DNA of 64,000 nucleotides from NCBI RefSeq assembly GCF_000024345.1, contig NC_013729.1, forward strand, positions 6,572,001 to 6,636,000. The letters are read 5' to 3'. Positions within the stretch are counted from its first letter, which is position 1. Every line of letters starts with the position of its first letter. A program made the position numbers and the translations under genes. Positions 1 to 15,462 of the stretch are shown here, one piece after another. The notes under the pieces were generated by a model. It did not search any database, had not been told where the DNA came from, and saw only the letters and a program-made list of their open reading frames with translations. Origin of the DNA: Kribbella flavida DSM 17836 (GTDB lineage: Bacteria; Actinomycetota; Actinomycetes; Propionibacteriales; Kribbellaceae).

Positions 1-260
1 ACACGGCCGCCACGCACGAGCACGATCGAGTGCTCCTGCAGGTTGTGGCCGACACCCGGGATGTAGGCGGTGACCTCGATGCCGCTGGTGAGGCGGACAC
101 GCGCGACCTTGCGAAGCGCCGAGTTCGGCTTCTTCGGTGTGGTCGTGTAGACGCGCGTGCACACACCACGACGCTGAGGGGAACCCTTCAGGGCCGGCGT
201 CTTGTTCTTGGACACCTTGTCCTGGCGGCCCTTGCGGACCAGCTGCTGAATGGTGGGCAC
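1..260 (-). CDS. rpsL: 30S ribosomal protein S12, cut by the window edge
   Basis: Ribosomal protein S12 of the decoding centre. The readable 86 codons begin [15 protein letters not shown] and contain the conserved [11 protein letters not shown] segment, with Lys43 (the classical streptomycin-resistance position) in its wild-type form, followed by the [11 protein letters not shown] segment. The C-terminus lies beyond the left edge. The start is GTG at 258-260, which places the universal MPTIQQL N-terminus first; the Shine-Dalgarno is weak. It is read leftward and is the last visible member of the scattered ribosomal/RNA polymerase backbone, separated from rpoC by 7.5 kb of accessory genes. A strong promoter lies about 190 bases upstream. 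Confidence 0.97.
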   Translation of the reverse strand, partial: MPTIQQLVRKGRQDKVSKNKTPALKGSPQRRGVCTRVYTTTPKKPNSALRKVARVRLTSGIEVTAYIPGVGHNLQEHSIVLVRGGR

Positions 261-712
261 CGCGTAGGTCTCTTTCTGTCGTCCGGTCGGTTGCTGCGCG
301 CCCGACCCCCGCAGTCGGGTGTGTCGCGTGCGCACGGGTGTACCGGAGCCGTAATCTCTGACTGTCGGCAGATGTCCCGTGCCACGCGCGCTGACCCGTG
401 GAGCGAGGGGCACGCATGACGGCCCAGGATGACCCGGGCACGATCGTTAAGACTAGCGGCTGCCCCAAGCACGGTCAAAACAGAACACCGTGAGTACGAC
501 GGGACGCGGCCGCACCGCCAGTCTACCGGACTTGCCGCCGCACTCACGCCACACCGGGCCCGGGCCATCACGAACGTGAATGTGTGATCGCGGTAAATCT
601 CCGGCCCGGACCGTTGGGGCCGCGCGGCCGCTGCGGCATAGTCACGCCCATCGGGAGTAACGACTCGATAACGGGGAGCCTGTCGTACCGCGTCACGCTC
701 GGGAGCACCTTC
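261..712. other. Intergenic region between divergent rpsL and the DUF1800 gene
   Basis: A 450-base gap holding the rpsL promoter and leader on the minus strand and the upstream region of the DUF1800 gene on the plus strand. I see no convincing gene here. The long minus-strand frames crossing it are shadows of the DUF1800 gene. Confidence 0.6.
443..478 (-). promoter_or_regulatory. Probable rpsL promoter
   Basis: On the minus strand there is a -35 box TTGACC (473-478), a 17-base spacer and a -10 box TAGTCT (450-455), close to the housekeeping sigma consensus. Transcription would start near 443 and give rpsL a leader of about 180 bases. Confidence 0.7.
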
Positions 713-2545
713 GTGGATCACCCCCCTGTCCCCCGTCCCCCTCGACATCGCGCCGTTGCCAGGTCCGGCCCGCCCGGCCCGCCGCCGGAGGACCCGAAGT
801 CTCCGGTGACCCGCCGGGCCGCGGTCGGCGCGGTGGCCGGCGTACTGGCTGCCGGCGGAACGGCCGTGGAACTCCTGTCCCGGCCGGACAGCCTCGCGAA
901 CCGGGTCGCCGCCGCCCCTGGCGCTCCGCTTCGCCCCAGTACGCCGACCAGCCGCGCGGCGGTCGCCCAGCGGCCCGGGCTCGCGGCGCCCGACGACGAC
1001 CGCGACTCCAGCTTCGTCGCCGGTGAGAAGCGTCGGCCCAAGACGACCACGGCCAAGTCCGGCGTCACCCGCGACTACGCCGGATTCGCCCAGGCGGCCA
1101 AGGCCGGGCGCACCGAACCGGGCCTGCTCGTCGCCAAGGCGGGACCGCTCAGCACCGCCCAGGCCCAGCGGCACCTGCTCAACCGGGTCACCTTCGGCCC
1201 TCGGCCGGCCGACGTGGAGAGCCTGCGTGAGCTCGGCGTCGATCGCTGGCTCGCCGCCCAGCTGTCACCGACGGCGAAGGACCCGTCGGGAGACCAGGCC
1301 TGGCGGGCGTTCAAGCTGGCGGGCGCCGACCCGGGCACGATCCAGCGCTCGATCACGAAGTACTCGTGGGACGCGATGTTCCAGACCGGCTTCGGCACGC
1401 TGGGCCGGCAGGTGTTCGGCCGCCGGCAGCTGTTCGAGGTCGTCGTGGACGTGTTCGCCAACCACCTGCACGTCGCGACGCCGTCGGACCGCGGCTGGGA
1501 CGTCGCCCCCGGCTACGCGACCGACGTGATCCGCAAGCACGCCTTCGGCCGGTACGCCGACATGCTGAAGGCGGCGATGCGGCACCCGGCGATGCTGCGC
1601 TACCTCGACAACGACGCGTCGACCCGCGAGAGCGTCAACGAGAACCTCGGCCGGGAACTGCTCGAGCTGCACACCGTCGGGGTCTCCTCCGGCTACACCG
1701 AGAAGGACATGCGCAGCAGCGCGTACGTCCTGAGCGGGCGCGGCGCGAACGAGCAGGGCCGGTTCGAGTACAAGCCGGAGCGGCACCGGACCGGCCGGGT
1801 GAAGGTGCTCGACTGGTCCGCCGCGAACACCTCCGGCAAGGACGGTCTGCGGATGGGCGACCGGTACCTCGACTACCTCGCCAAGCACCCGGCCACCGCC
1901 CGGACGATCGCCCGCAAACTGGTGGTCCGCTTCGTCGACGACGTCCCGCCGCCGGCCCTGGTGGCCCGGCTGGCCGACGTCTACCTGCGCAGCGACACCG
2001 CGATCCTGCCGGTGCTGACCGCGCTGTTCCGCAGCGGGGAGTTCTGGAACTCGCTCGGCTGCAAGACCAAGCGCCCGCTGGAGGACGTGGTCTCGACCGC
2101 CCGCGCGCTCGACCTGCCCTTCGGTCCGAGTACCGGCAAGGGCCTGGAAGCCATGTACTGGCAACTCAACAACCTCGGCCACGCTCCGCTGGCCTGGCCG
2201 TCGCCGAACGGCTATCCCGACGTGGCGCCCGCCTGGTCGTCGGCGGGCCAGATGCTGGAGCGCTGGTCGAGCCACCGGGCGCTGTCGCACGGTTGGTGGG
2301 AGGGCCTGAAGCGGGAGAAGCTCCCGGCCGAGCTCCGTCCCCGCCCGGGTGACACCTACCGGGCGTGGTTCGACCGGCTCGGCGAACGTCTGATCGGCCA
2401 GCGCCCGAACGCCCGGCAGCGCAGCGCACTCGCCACCTTCGTCGGCGCCAAGACCAGTGCGCGGGTCGACCAGGGCCGGATGCAGTGGCAGGCCGGGCAC
2501 GTCGTCGCTCTGGTCCTCGACTCGCCGCAGTTCCTGGCCCGCTGA
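713..2545 (+). CDS. DUF1800 family exported protein
   Basis: About 610 residues. The family is of unknown function and is often encoded next to a DUF1501 partner, as here. The N-terminal part has an arginine pair and hydrophobic stretch (TRRAAVGAVAGVLAAGG, residues about 38-54) resembling a Tat signal, then a Pro/Ala-rich linker. The DUF1800 domain begins at the characteristic LLNRVTFGPRPADVESL segment and runs to the C-terminus. I chose GTG at 713 because GGGAG lies at the right distance upstream; an in-frame GTG at 584 has no ribosome site. The DUF1501 gene follows after 75 bases, so the two are probably co-transcribed. Export is inferred from the signal-like N-terminus. Confidence 0.85.
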   Translation: MDHPPVPRPPRHRAVARSGPPGPPPEDPKSPVTRRAAVGAVAGVLAAGGTAVELLSRPDSLANRVAAAPGAPLRPSTPTSRAAVAQRPGLAAPDDDRDSSFVAGEKRRPKTTTAKSGVTRDYAGFAQAAKAGRTEPGLLVAKAGPLSTAQAQRHLLNRVTFGPRPADVESLRELGVDRWLAAQLSPTAKDPSGDQAWRAFKLAGADPGTIQRSITKYSWDAMFQTGFGTLGRQVFGRRQLFEVVVDVFANHLHVATPSDRGWDVAPGYATDVIRKHAFGRYADMLKAAMRHPAMLRYLDNDASTRESVNENLGRELLELHTVGVSSGYTEKDMRSSAYVLSGRGANEQGRFEYKPERHRTGRVKVLDWSAANTSGKDGLRMGDRYLDYLAKHPATARTIARKLVVRFVDDVPPPALVARLADVYLRSDTAILPVLTALFRSGEFWNSLGCKTKRPLEDVVSTARALDLPFGPSTGKGLEAMYWQLNNLGHAPLAWPSPNGYPDVAPAWSSAGQMLERWSSHRALSHGWWEGLKREKLPAELRPRPGDTYRAWFDRLGERLIGQRPNARQRSALATFVGAKTSARVDQGRMQWQAGHVVALVLDSPQFLAR

Positions 2546-2620
2546 CGCGTCGCCACCGAATCCACTCCGGCCGGTGACCCGGCCGATCCCCTCGCACTAC
2601 CGGCAGGAGTTCCCGCGAAC

Positions 2621-3994
2621 ATGAACCGCCCCGATCAGGACGTCCTCTCCTCCCTGCACCCCGACTGCCCCGATTGGCAACGGCTCGGACCGACCGCCGC
2701 CGATGCGGCCGTCCGGGCCGAGGCCGCCGCTGTGGCGACCGAGACCGACGACCGCCAGGAGCGGTGGAGCCACGGCTTCACCCGGCGCCGGCTGCTCGCC
2801 GGCGGCCTCGGAGTCGGCGTCGCCGCGGTGGCCGGCCAGCTGGTGACGACCCGCATCTCCTGGGCCGCGCCGGGAGCCGATCCGACCGGGACGCTGGTGG
2901 TGATCTTCCTGCGCGGCGGCATGGACGGGTTGTCCGTCCTGGTTCCGGCCGACGACCCGGAGCTGCTGAAGGCGCGGCCGGGCATCGCCGTCCGGGCGTC
3001 GTCGCTGATCACGTTCGGCCGCGACTTCGGGCTGCACCCGTCGTTGGCTCCGTTGACGCCGCTGATCACCTCGGGCCGGCTGGCCGCCGTACCGGCGGTG
3101 TCCACGCCGGACCTGTCCCGCAGTCACTTCCAGGCGCAGGACTGTCTGGAACGTGGCGGCGCCGCGCGGTCGTCGGTGCAGTCCGGCTGGCTCGACCGGG
3201 TGCTGAGCCAGCTAGGTCCCGGTACGACGTTCCGCGGGCTGGGGGTCGGCGCGCGGATGACCCGTTCGCTGCTCGGGCCGACGAACCCGATCATGCTGAC
3301 GTCGCTGAAGGACTTCACCGTCAAGGGCATCGACGGTGTCGCACCGCAGACGCTCGCCGCGCTGGAGACCCTCTACACCGGGATCGACCATCCGCTCGGC
3401 GTGCAAGGGCTCGCGGCCCTGCAGGCGTCGGCGAAGGCGCAGAGCTACCACCAGGAGTCCCAGGGACAGCCCAAGGATCGCGGCTATCCCGAGGGGGACT
3501 TCGGGTCGGCGCTGGCCACGCTCGCCCAGCTGATCAAGAACAAGGCCGGCGTCCGGGTCGCGGCGGTGGACCTGGGCGGCTGGGACATGCACACCGACAT
3601 CGGCACAGTCGACAACGGTGACCTGACCCGGTCGCTGAAGACCGTGGCGGAAGGGCTCGCGGCGTTCACCGCCGAGCTCGGGCCGGAGCTCGACAACACC
3701 ACGGTGGTGACGATGAGCGAGTTCGGTCGGCGAGTGGAGCAGAACGGGAACAGCGGCGCGGACCACGGCCACGGCGGCGTGGCGCTGGTGCTCGGCGGCA
3801 AGGTGAAGGGCGGCGTGCACGGGCGCTGGGAAGGGCTCGCCCCGAAGGTCCTGGACCAGGGCGACGTGCCGGGCACCAACGACTACCGCGACGTGCTGTC
3901 CGAGGTCGTGATGAGCCGGCTCGGGCTCAGCCAGGCGCAGGCCGGCAAGGTCTTCCCGGGCTGGAAGCCCACTCCGCTGGGCGTGATGGCCTAG
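2621..3994 (+). CDS. DUF1501 family Tat-exported protein
   Basis: A 457-residue protein of the DUF1501 family, a sulfatase-like fold group of unknown function. A Tat-type signal (TRRRLLAGGLGVGVAAVAG) sits unusually deep, at about residues 50-70, after a charged leader. The mature part starts with LVVIFLRGGMDGLSVLVP, the typical family opening, and contains VDLGGWDMHTD and VVTMSEFGRRVEQNG, both family hallmarks. ATG at 2621 follows AGGAG. Downstream of the DUF1800 gene in a two-gene unit, it presumably works with it at or outside the membrane. It ends 7 bases before the stop of the convergent gene. Confidence 0.87.
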   Translation: MNRPDQDVLSSLHPDCPDWQRLGPTAADAAVRAEAAAVATETDDRQERWSHGFTRRRLLAGGLGVGVAAVAGQLVTTRISWAAPGADPTGTLVVIFLRGGMDGLSVLVPADDPELLKARPGIAVRASSLITFGRDFGLHPSLAPLTPLITSGRLAAVPAVSTPDLSRSHFQAQDCLERGGAARSSVQSGWLDRVLSQLGPGTTFRGLGVGARMTRSLLGPTNPIMLTSLKDFTVKGIDGVAPQTLAALETLYTGIDHPLGVQGLAALQASAKAQSYHQESQGQPKDRGYPEGDFGSALATLAQLIKNKAGVRVAAVDLGGWDMHTDIGTVDNGDLTRSLKTVAEGLAAFTAELGPELDNTTVVTMSEFGRRVEQNGNSGADHGHGGVALVLGGKVKGGVHGRWEGLAPKVLDQGDVPGTNDYRDVLSEVVMSRLGLSQAQAGKVFPGWKPTPLGVMA

Positions 3995-4001
3995 GTCTCC
4001 G

Positions 4002-4751
4002 CTAGGAGGTCGAGCGTTCGGCGAGGAAACGAGCCGCGACCTGCGCATCGCCCTCGACGGTCAGCCGCTCGGTCGGCAGGCGCTTCCAGAGGCAGAGCAG
4101 AAGCTCCGCAGCCGTGCCGGTCAGCACCGCCTCCCCGTCGGCTCGGCCTCGCTCGACCTTCGGCGGCTCGCTGTCGCCGGCCGGCGCCAGTGACCACGCG
4201 TCCCCGGTGTCCACCGCCCGTACGCCGATCGGCCGGGTGACCGCCGGCGCGAAGCCGCGGGCCAGCAGCCGGGGCAGGAACACCCCGAAAACCTCGTCGA
4301 CGCCGTCCGCCGCGACCGGGGCAGGTATCACTTCCAGACCAGTGTCCGGCCCGGTCTGCGGTCCGACGGCGGCCTGGACCGCGTCGACCAGGTGCACGGC
4401 GGTCTCGTGCAGCCGCCGCCGGACCCAAAAGCCCGCGCGCTGCTCGACCGGGGCGAAGTTCCAGCACGGTTCGTCCGGATCGACGGCCCGGATGGCGGCG
4501 ACCAGCGCCGCGGTCGTGCCGGCGTACCAGTCGGACCAGGAGATGGTCGTCCGCAGGACGTCGGGACGGCGCTGCTCGACGCCGCTGAGCAGGATGGCGG
4601 CGGACCAGCGCTGACCGGCGCCGATGTGCAGGGCCAGATCGGCGACCGTCCACCCGGGGCAGCTCGGCACCGCGGCGGACGGGTCGACGGTGTCGAGCAC
4701 CGTCGCCAGTTCCGCCGCGGTGCGGTCGAGCTCCGCCAGGTAGTCGAGCAT
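4002..4751 (-). CDS. Maleylpyruvate isomerase-family mycothiol-dependent protein
   Basis: About 249 residues. The N-terminal half (LDYLAELDRTAAEL, then CPGWTVADLALHIGAGQRW) is the DinB-like MDMPI domain found in actinobacterial mycothiol-dependent enzymes; the His in LALHIG is a predicted metal ligand. The C-terminal half resembles the MDMPI C-domain (GDGEAVLTGTAAELLLCLWKR-like region). The substrate cannot be read from sequence. ATG at 4751 is used; an upstream TTG at 4766 is in frame and would overlap the preceding gene by 8 bases. Neither start has a clear ribosome site, which fits translational coupling to the hydrolase gene upstream. Confidence 0.8.
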   Translation of the reverse strand: MLDYLAELDRTAAELATVLDTVDPSAAVPSCPGWTVADLALHIGAGQRWSAAILLSGVEQRRPDVLRTTISWSDWYAGTTAALVAAIRAVDPDEPCWNFAPVEQRAGFWVRRRLHETAVHLVDAVQAAVGPQTGPDTGLEVIPAPVAADGVDEVFGVFLPRLLARGFAPAVTRPIGVRAVDTGDAWSLAPAGDSEPPKVERGRADGEAVLTGTAAELLLCLWKRLPTERLTVEGDAQVAARFLAERSTS

Positions 4752-4758
4752 CGGGCGG

Positions 4759-6138
4759 TCAGGCAAGGAAACGGACCTCGACGACCAGGCCGTCCTGGAC
4801 GCGGTACAGCACGATCGTCGGCACCGGCCCCTGGTCGGAGTCGTGCCGGATCGACTGCTCCACCACCCAGTCGCCGAGCGTCATCCGCTGCTGCAGCTCG
4901 GTCTTGCACCGGCCGGCCTCGAACTGCGGCCGGTAGTGCTCGCGCAGCGACCGGCGGCCCCGCAGTACCGCGCCGTCGGCCAGCTGCAGCTGAGCGGTCG
5001 GCGAGTAGAGCGCGAGGAAGGCCTCCAGGTCGTGCGCCGCGTACATCGCGTGCTCGCGGTCGACCACTCGCGACGCGGGGGTCTCGGCGGCGAACGCGGC
5101 GGCGACGGCGGCCGTCAGGTCCGCCACCGCGGCCGGCAGCGGCGCCGGCTCCGCGGGTGCAGTGGAGTCGGCGGCAGCCGGCGTTGCTGTTACGGCTTCC
5201 GTCGGCTGATCGGCAGGTGCCGACATGGTGGAAGCCGGCTCGGCGCGCTTCGCCGGCGAGCCGGCGGACGTCGCCGGACGGGCCGGGGTGGAAGTCGAAG
5301 GAGTGGAGGTAGAGGGTCGGGGAGGCAGGGTGCTGGTGGCGGTCGCGGCAGAGGCGGCCGGGAGAGGAAGCTGGCCGGCGGGTTCCTCACCCAGGTGCGC
5401 GATGGCCCAGTCCAGCGCCTTGGTCACCGCGGCGCGGGATTCTTCGGTGTGGTCGAGCATGTCGAAGCCGTGTTGCCCTTTCGGAACGTCGATGATGTCC
5501 AGTGCGGCGCCGCCGGCGGAGACGAACTCCGCCACCGGACCGGCGAGCTCGGCGCGCTCGCGGCCGACCCTCGTCAGCAGCACCGGCAGGTCTGTAGGTG
5601 AAACCTTTCCCATCCCACCGGCCCGGTCGTGTCTGCCGATCACTTCGGCAGCGTTGACCAGCTCGTCGACACCGGGCGGGGTGGCGAGTTGGGGATAGGT
5701 CAGCAGCAGGCAGCGCAGCCAGTCCGGCCGGCTGTCCAGCCACTCCCCCGCGAGCAGGCCGGCCCCGGAGAAGAACCAGAGCGCGACGCGCCCCGGATCC
5801 ACCCGCGGATCGGCCCGCAGTACACCGACGGCGGCCTCCACGTCGTCGGCTGCGGTGGACAGCTGGTCGAAGCCACGGATCAACCCGTGGTCCACGACCG
5901 CGGCCACCAGACCGCGCTGGGCGGCGACGGTCGCGTACCCGGTGAAGACCGGCCAGTCCCGAGGACTCACCTCGAGGCCGTCCGGGCCCGGACCCCCGTG
6001 CACGAAGAGGATCGCGCCCGTCCTGGCGGTGCCGGCCGGGTGGTACAGGTCGACGTGGCCGACCCTTTCCACCCGCACCTGTCCGGCGTCCTCGACCGGT
6101 AGCACGAACGGTCGCAGGGAGGGCGGGAGATCCGTCAT
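4759..6138 (-). CDS. Alpha/beta hydrolase fused to a SnoaL-like domain
   Basis: A 459-residue two-domain protein. Residues about 1-255 form an alpha/beta hydrolase of the dienelactone hydrolase/esterase type: FVHGGPGPDG oxyanion-region motif, ALWFFSGAGLL (nucleophile-elbow position, here FSGAG) and GQHGFD with the late His. A linker of about 90 residues rich in Pro, Ser, Thr and Ala follows. The last 120 residues (VDREHAMYAAHDLEAFLALYSPTAQLQ onward) are a SnoaL/NTF2-like fold ending in VVEVRFLA. ATG at 6138 opens the hydrolase domain. The combination is unusual; the SnoaL part could be a separate catalytic or binding unit. Its stop lies just upstream of the MDMPI gene start. Confidence 0.82.
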   Translation of the reverse strand: MTDLPPSLRPFVLPVEDAGQVRVERVGHVDLYHPAGTARTGAILFVHGGPGPDGLEVSPRDWPVFTGYATVAAQRGLVAAVVDHGLIRGFDQLSTAADDVEAAVGVLRADPRVDPGRVALWFFSGAGLLAGEWLDSRPDWLRCLLLTYPQLATPPGVDELVNAAEVIGRHDRAGGMGKVSPTDLPVLLTRVGRERAELAGPVAEFVSAGGAALDIIDVPKGQHGFDMLDHTEESRAAVTKALDWAIAHLGEEPAGQLPLPAASAATATSTLPPRPSTSTPSTSTPARPATSAGSPAKRAEPASTMSAPADQPTEAVTATPAAADSTAPAEPAPLPAAVADLTAAVAAAFAAETPASRVVDREHAMYAAHDLEAFLALYSPTAQLQLADGAVLRGRRSLREHYRPQFEAGRCKTELQQRMTLGDWVVEQSIRHDSDQGPVPTIVLYRVQDGLVVEVRFLA

Positions 6139-6242
6139 GGAGCAATCTTGGCCTATCCCGGGGACACTTGCAGCCGCCACCCCGCGCCACGTCCCGAGAC
6201 TGTCCGTCACAACGCACATTCCCTACCCACCAAGCGTTTGAA

Positions 6243-6288
6243 CCACCCCACCCACCCGCGCCACACCCCCCGCCCCACCCCCACGCCA
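6243..6288 (-). other. G-rich tract, potential G-quadruplex
   Basis: The plus strand is almost pure C with A here. On the minus strand, upstream of the hydrolase gene, this gives several runs of 3-6 G separated by 1-8 bases, which satisfies the usual four-run quadruplex pattern. It lies about 105-150 bases before the hydrolase start codon. A role is inferred only. Confidence 0.5.
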
Positions 6289-6293
6289 TTCCG

Positions 6294-6368
6294 GGGGATA
6301 ACCCGCCAAATGCTGGGTTCTCCCACCGCATACGGACGGGTAGACCCAGCATTTGGCGGGTTATCCCC
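6294..6368. repeat. Large palindromic element 1 (25-bp perfect arms)
   Basis: The left arm 6294-6318 and right arm 6344-6368 are exact reverse complements (25 of 25). They enclose a 25-base interior that is itself partly self-complementary. The arm starts GGGGATAACCC and contains CCCGCCAAATGCTGGG. No T-run follows on either strand, so it is not an ordinary intrinsic terminator. Its core resembles the element at 53933-54019. Confidence 0.8.
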
Positions 6369-6398
6369 TGAAAAGGCAGGGGGGTGCGGGTTCGGGGG

Positions 6399-6938
6399 TT
6401 AGGCGGGGGCTTTGGTGTACGACAGGGAGACGACGCCGTTGGGCCGGTGGCTGACCTCGGCCAGGTCCAGCCGGCTGGAGATGCCCGATCGGAACACCGG
6501 AGTACCGCTGCCGGCGACGACCGGGTGCAGCCAGAAGTTGAGCTCGTCGACCAGGTCGTGCTCGAGCAGGGTCTGCGCGAGCCGGCCGAAGCCGTAGATC
6601 ACCAGGTCCCCGTCGCCCTGCGTCTTCAACTCCGCCACGCTCTTCACCGGATCGGCCGCGACGACGGTCGCGTTGCTCCAGTCGGTGCCGGCCAGCGTCG
6701 AGGAGAACACGTACTTCGCGATCGCGTTGACCCGTTCGGCGTACGGGCCGGGGGTGTTCGGCCAGGCGGGGGCGAAGTACTCGTAGGTGTGGCGGCCCAT
6801 CAGCATCGCGTCCGCGCGCCGAAGCTCCGCCAACGACTCGGCCGCCGCCTCGTCGTCGAAGTACGAGCCGACCCAGGAGCGCGGCTCCCCGTGGATCCCG
6901 TCGACCGAGAGCAGAGCACCGACCTTGAGCTTGCGCAT
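6399..6938 (-). CDS. Dihydrofolate reductase family protein (RibD C-terminal type)
   Basis: A 179-residue protein of the DHFR/RibD-C fold (MRKLKVGALLSVDGI at the start, then MGRHTYEYF and GDLVIYGFGRLAQTLLEHDLVDELNFWLHPVVAGSGTPVF). Family members reduce NADPH-dependent pterin- or deaminoflavin-like substrates, but most single-domain actinobacterial versions have no assigned substrate. ATG at 6938 follows a good GGAGG site; the longer in-frame extension has none. It stands alone, with palindromic element 1 downstream of its stop. Confidence 0.9.
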   Translation of the reverse strand: MRKLKVGALLSVDGIHGEPRSWVGSYFDDEAAAESLAELRRADAMLMGRHTYEYFAPAWPNTPGPYAERVNAIAKYVFSSTLAGTDWSNATVVAADPVKSVAELKTQGDGDLVIYGFGRLAQTLLEHDLVDELNFWLHPVVAGSGTPVFRSGISSRLDLAEVSHRPNGVVSLSYTKAPA

Positions 6939-7095
6939 GCGTTCCTCCAGAGAACCGGGTTTACCCGAACAGACCCCGGCCACCGGCAGAAGGAATCGGT
7001 CACCCGCTCTTCAACCTCGACCGTGGGCAGGTACGAAGTGGCCAGTTCCTGCCAGCGGTGCGCGATGGTCCGGCCGAGCGGCCAGACTGCACACA

Positions 7096-7790
7096 GTGGC
7101 CCACGAACTGCCCGACACCGATTGGGTCTCCTTCGAAGCCGCCGCTGCTGAACGCTACGAGCGTGCCGGGCTGGCGTGGCCGGGGGTGGTGGTGCGGGTT
7201 CGCTCGCCGATGGCCGGTGCGCTCGCTGCTCCGATCGCAGCCGAAGTCCTGGCCGGCCGGCGATCCGGCGAAAGCCTGGCACAACTGCGCGACCGGATGG
7301 ACGAGTGCCTGTCGGTCAACCTGAGACTGTCGGTCGACGGACCCGCCGACGAGGCGATCACTATCGCGGTCCGGCAGGCCGTCGGCCTCGACAGGACGCC
7401 CGCTGAGCCGTCCCCCCGGCCCTTGACCAAGCTGCTCGTCAGGAGCCGAACGACCTGGGGCGACGACGACCCCATGGCGTACCTGCTGATCGGCAGTACT
7501 GCGGCCGGGGTCAGCCTCGTTGGCGGACTGCTGGGCTGGTTTCCAGTCGGGCGCGGCACTGCTCGGTGGGCCATGGTGTTTGCGGTGGCGGGCATAGTGC
7601 TGGCAACGGTTGTTGGCTTCGTGGTTCGGCAGTGCGCGCTCGCCGTACGACGGCGACTGTGCCGACGTCCCCGGTTTTTGGCGCAGCAGCTCGGTGGTGC
7701 CGGCGAGTTGTCCCACGCCAGGACCCGCCGGAACGCCGCGAGGGCGGCACCCCGGGTAGGGGTGCCGCCCTCGGCGGATGGAGCTTCGGG

Positions 7791-7803
<13 letters not shown>
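7096..7803 (+). CDS. Hypothetical membrane protein, possibly DUF6745-related N-terminus
   Basis: About 235 residues from GTG 7096; the start is uncertain because no ribosome site is clear. Residues 10-60 ([33 protein letters not shown] in part) resemble, from memory, the opening of DUF6745-type actinobacterial proteins. Two hydrophobic segments follow, about residues 128-150 and 158-182 (the second containing [16 protein letters not shown]), so a two-helix membrane protein is likely. The frame continues through the rpoC terminator stem and its stop lies inside the end of rpoC on the other strand. That overlap suggests the real C-terminus may be an accident of drift. Function unknown. Confidence 0.5.
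7739..7773 (-). terminator. rpoC terminator hairpin
   Basis: Perfect 15-bp stem (7739-7753 with 7759-7773) and a 5-base loop, starting 18 bases after the rpoC stop on the minus strand. There is no strong T-run, as is usual in GC-rich actinobacteria. Confidence 0.8.
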
Positions 7804-11651
<3,848 letters not shown>

Positions 11652-11719
11652 GATGTGTTATCTCCTGAAAGTTGAAGCTGTCTGAGTGAGTTGGCTGTTG
11701 ATCTCAAGCGGCAACCCGC

Positions 11720-15202
<3,483 letters not shown>

Positions 15203-15318
15203 GGGGCGTCCTTCCACGGGCTCGCAGAAATCACTTCGGTGCTGGGAGCGCACGCCGAACCACCCTAGTCAAGTCTTGACCTGAGCCAGGGTGAAGAGTA
15301 AAGGCAGCGCAAAGCAAT

Positions 15319-15348
15319 AGGTTACCCGATCAGGGCAAGGCTGTCCAA
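15319..15348 (-). promoter_or_regulatory. Probable rpoBC promoter
   Basis: Minus strand TTGGAC (15343-15348), 18-base spacer, TAACCT (15319-15324), about 115 bases before the rpoB start. A second TTGACT lies further upstream near 15384-15389 with a poorer -10. The 260-base gap between the last mce gene and rpoB holds no gene that I can see. Confidence 0.55.
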
Positions 15349-15462
15349 TGGGGTCCAACACTATGCCGTCGGACCACCCACTCAGTCAAGGACCGACCCG
15401 GGGTCTCAAGCGGGAAACACCCGCGAGGTGCCCGGCACATCCTGTCGTAAGTCACCAGCAGA

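Noticed and set aside
6294-6368. Insertion sequence or integron attachment site at palindrome 1
   Set aside because: No transposase or integrase, no flanking target duplication, and no asymmetric core as in attC or attP sites.
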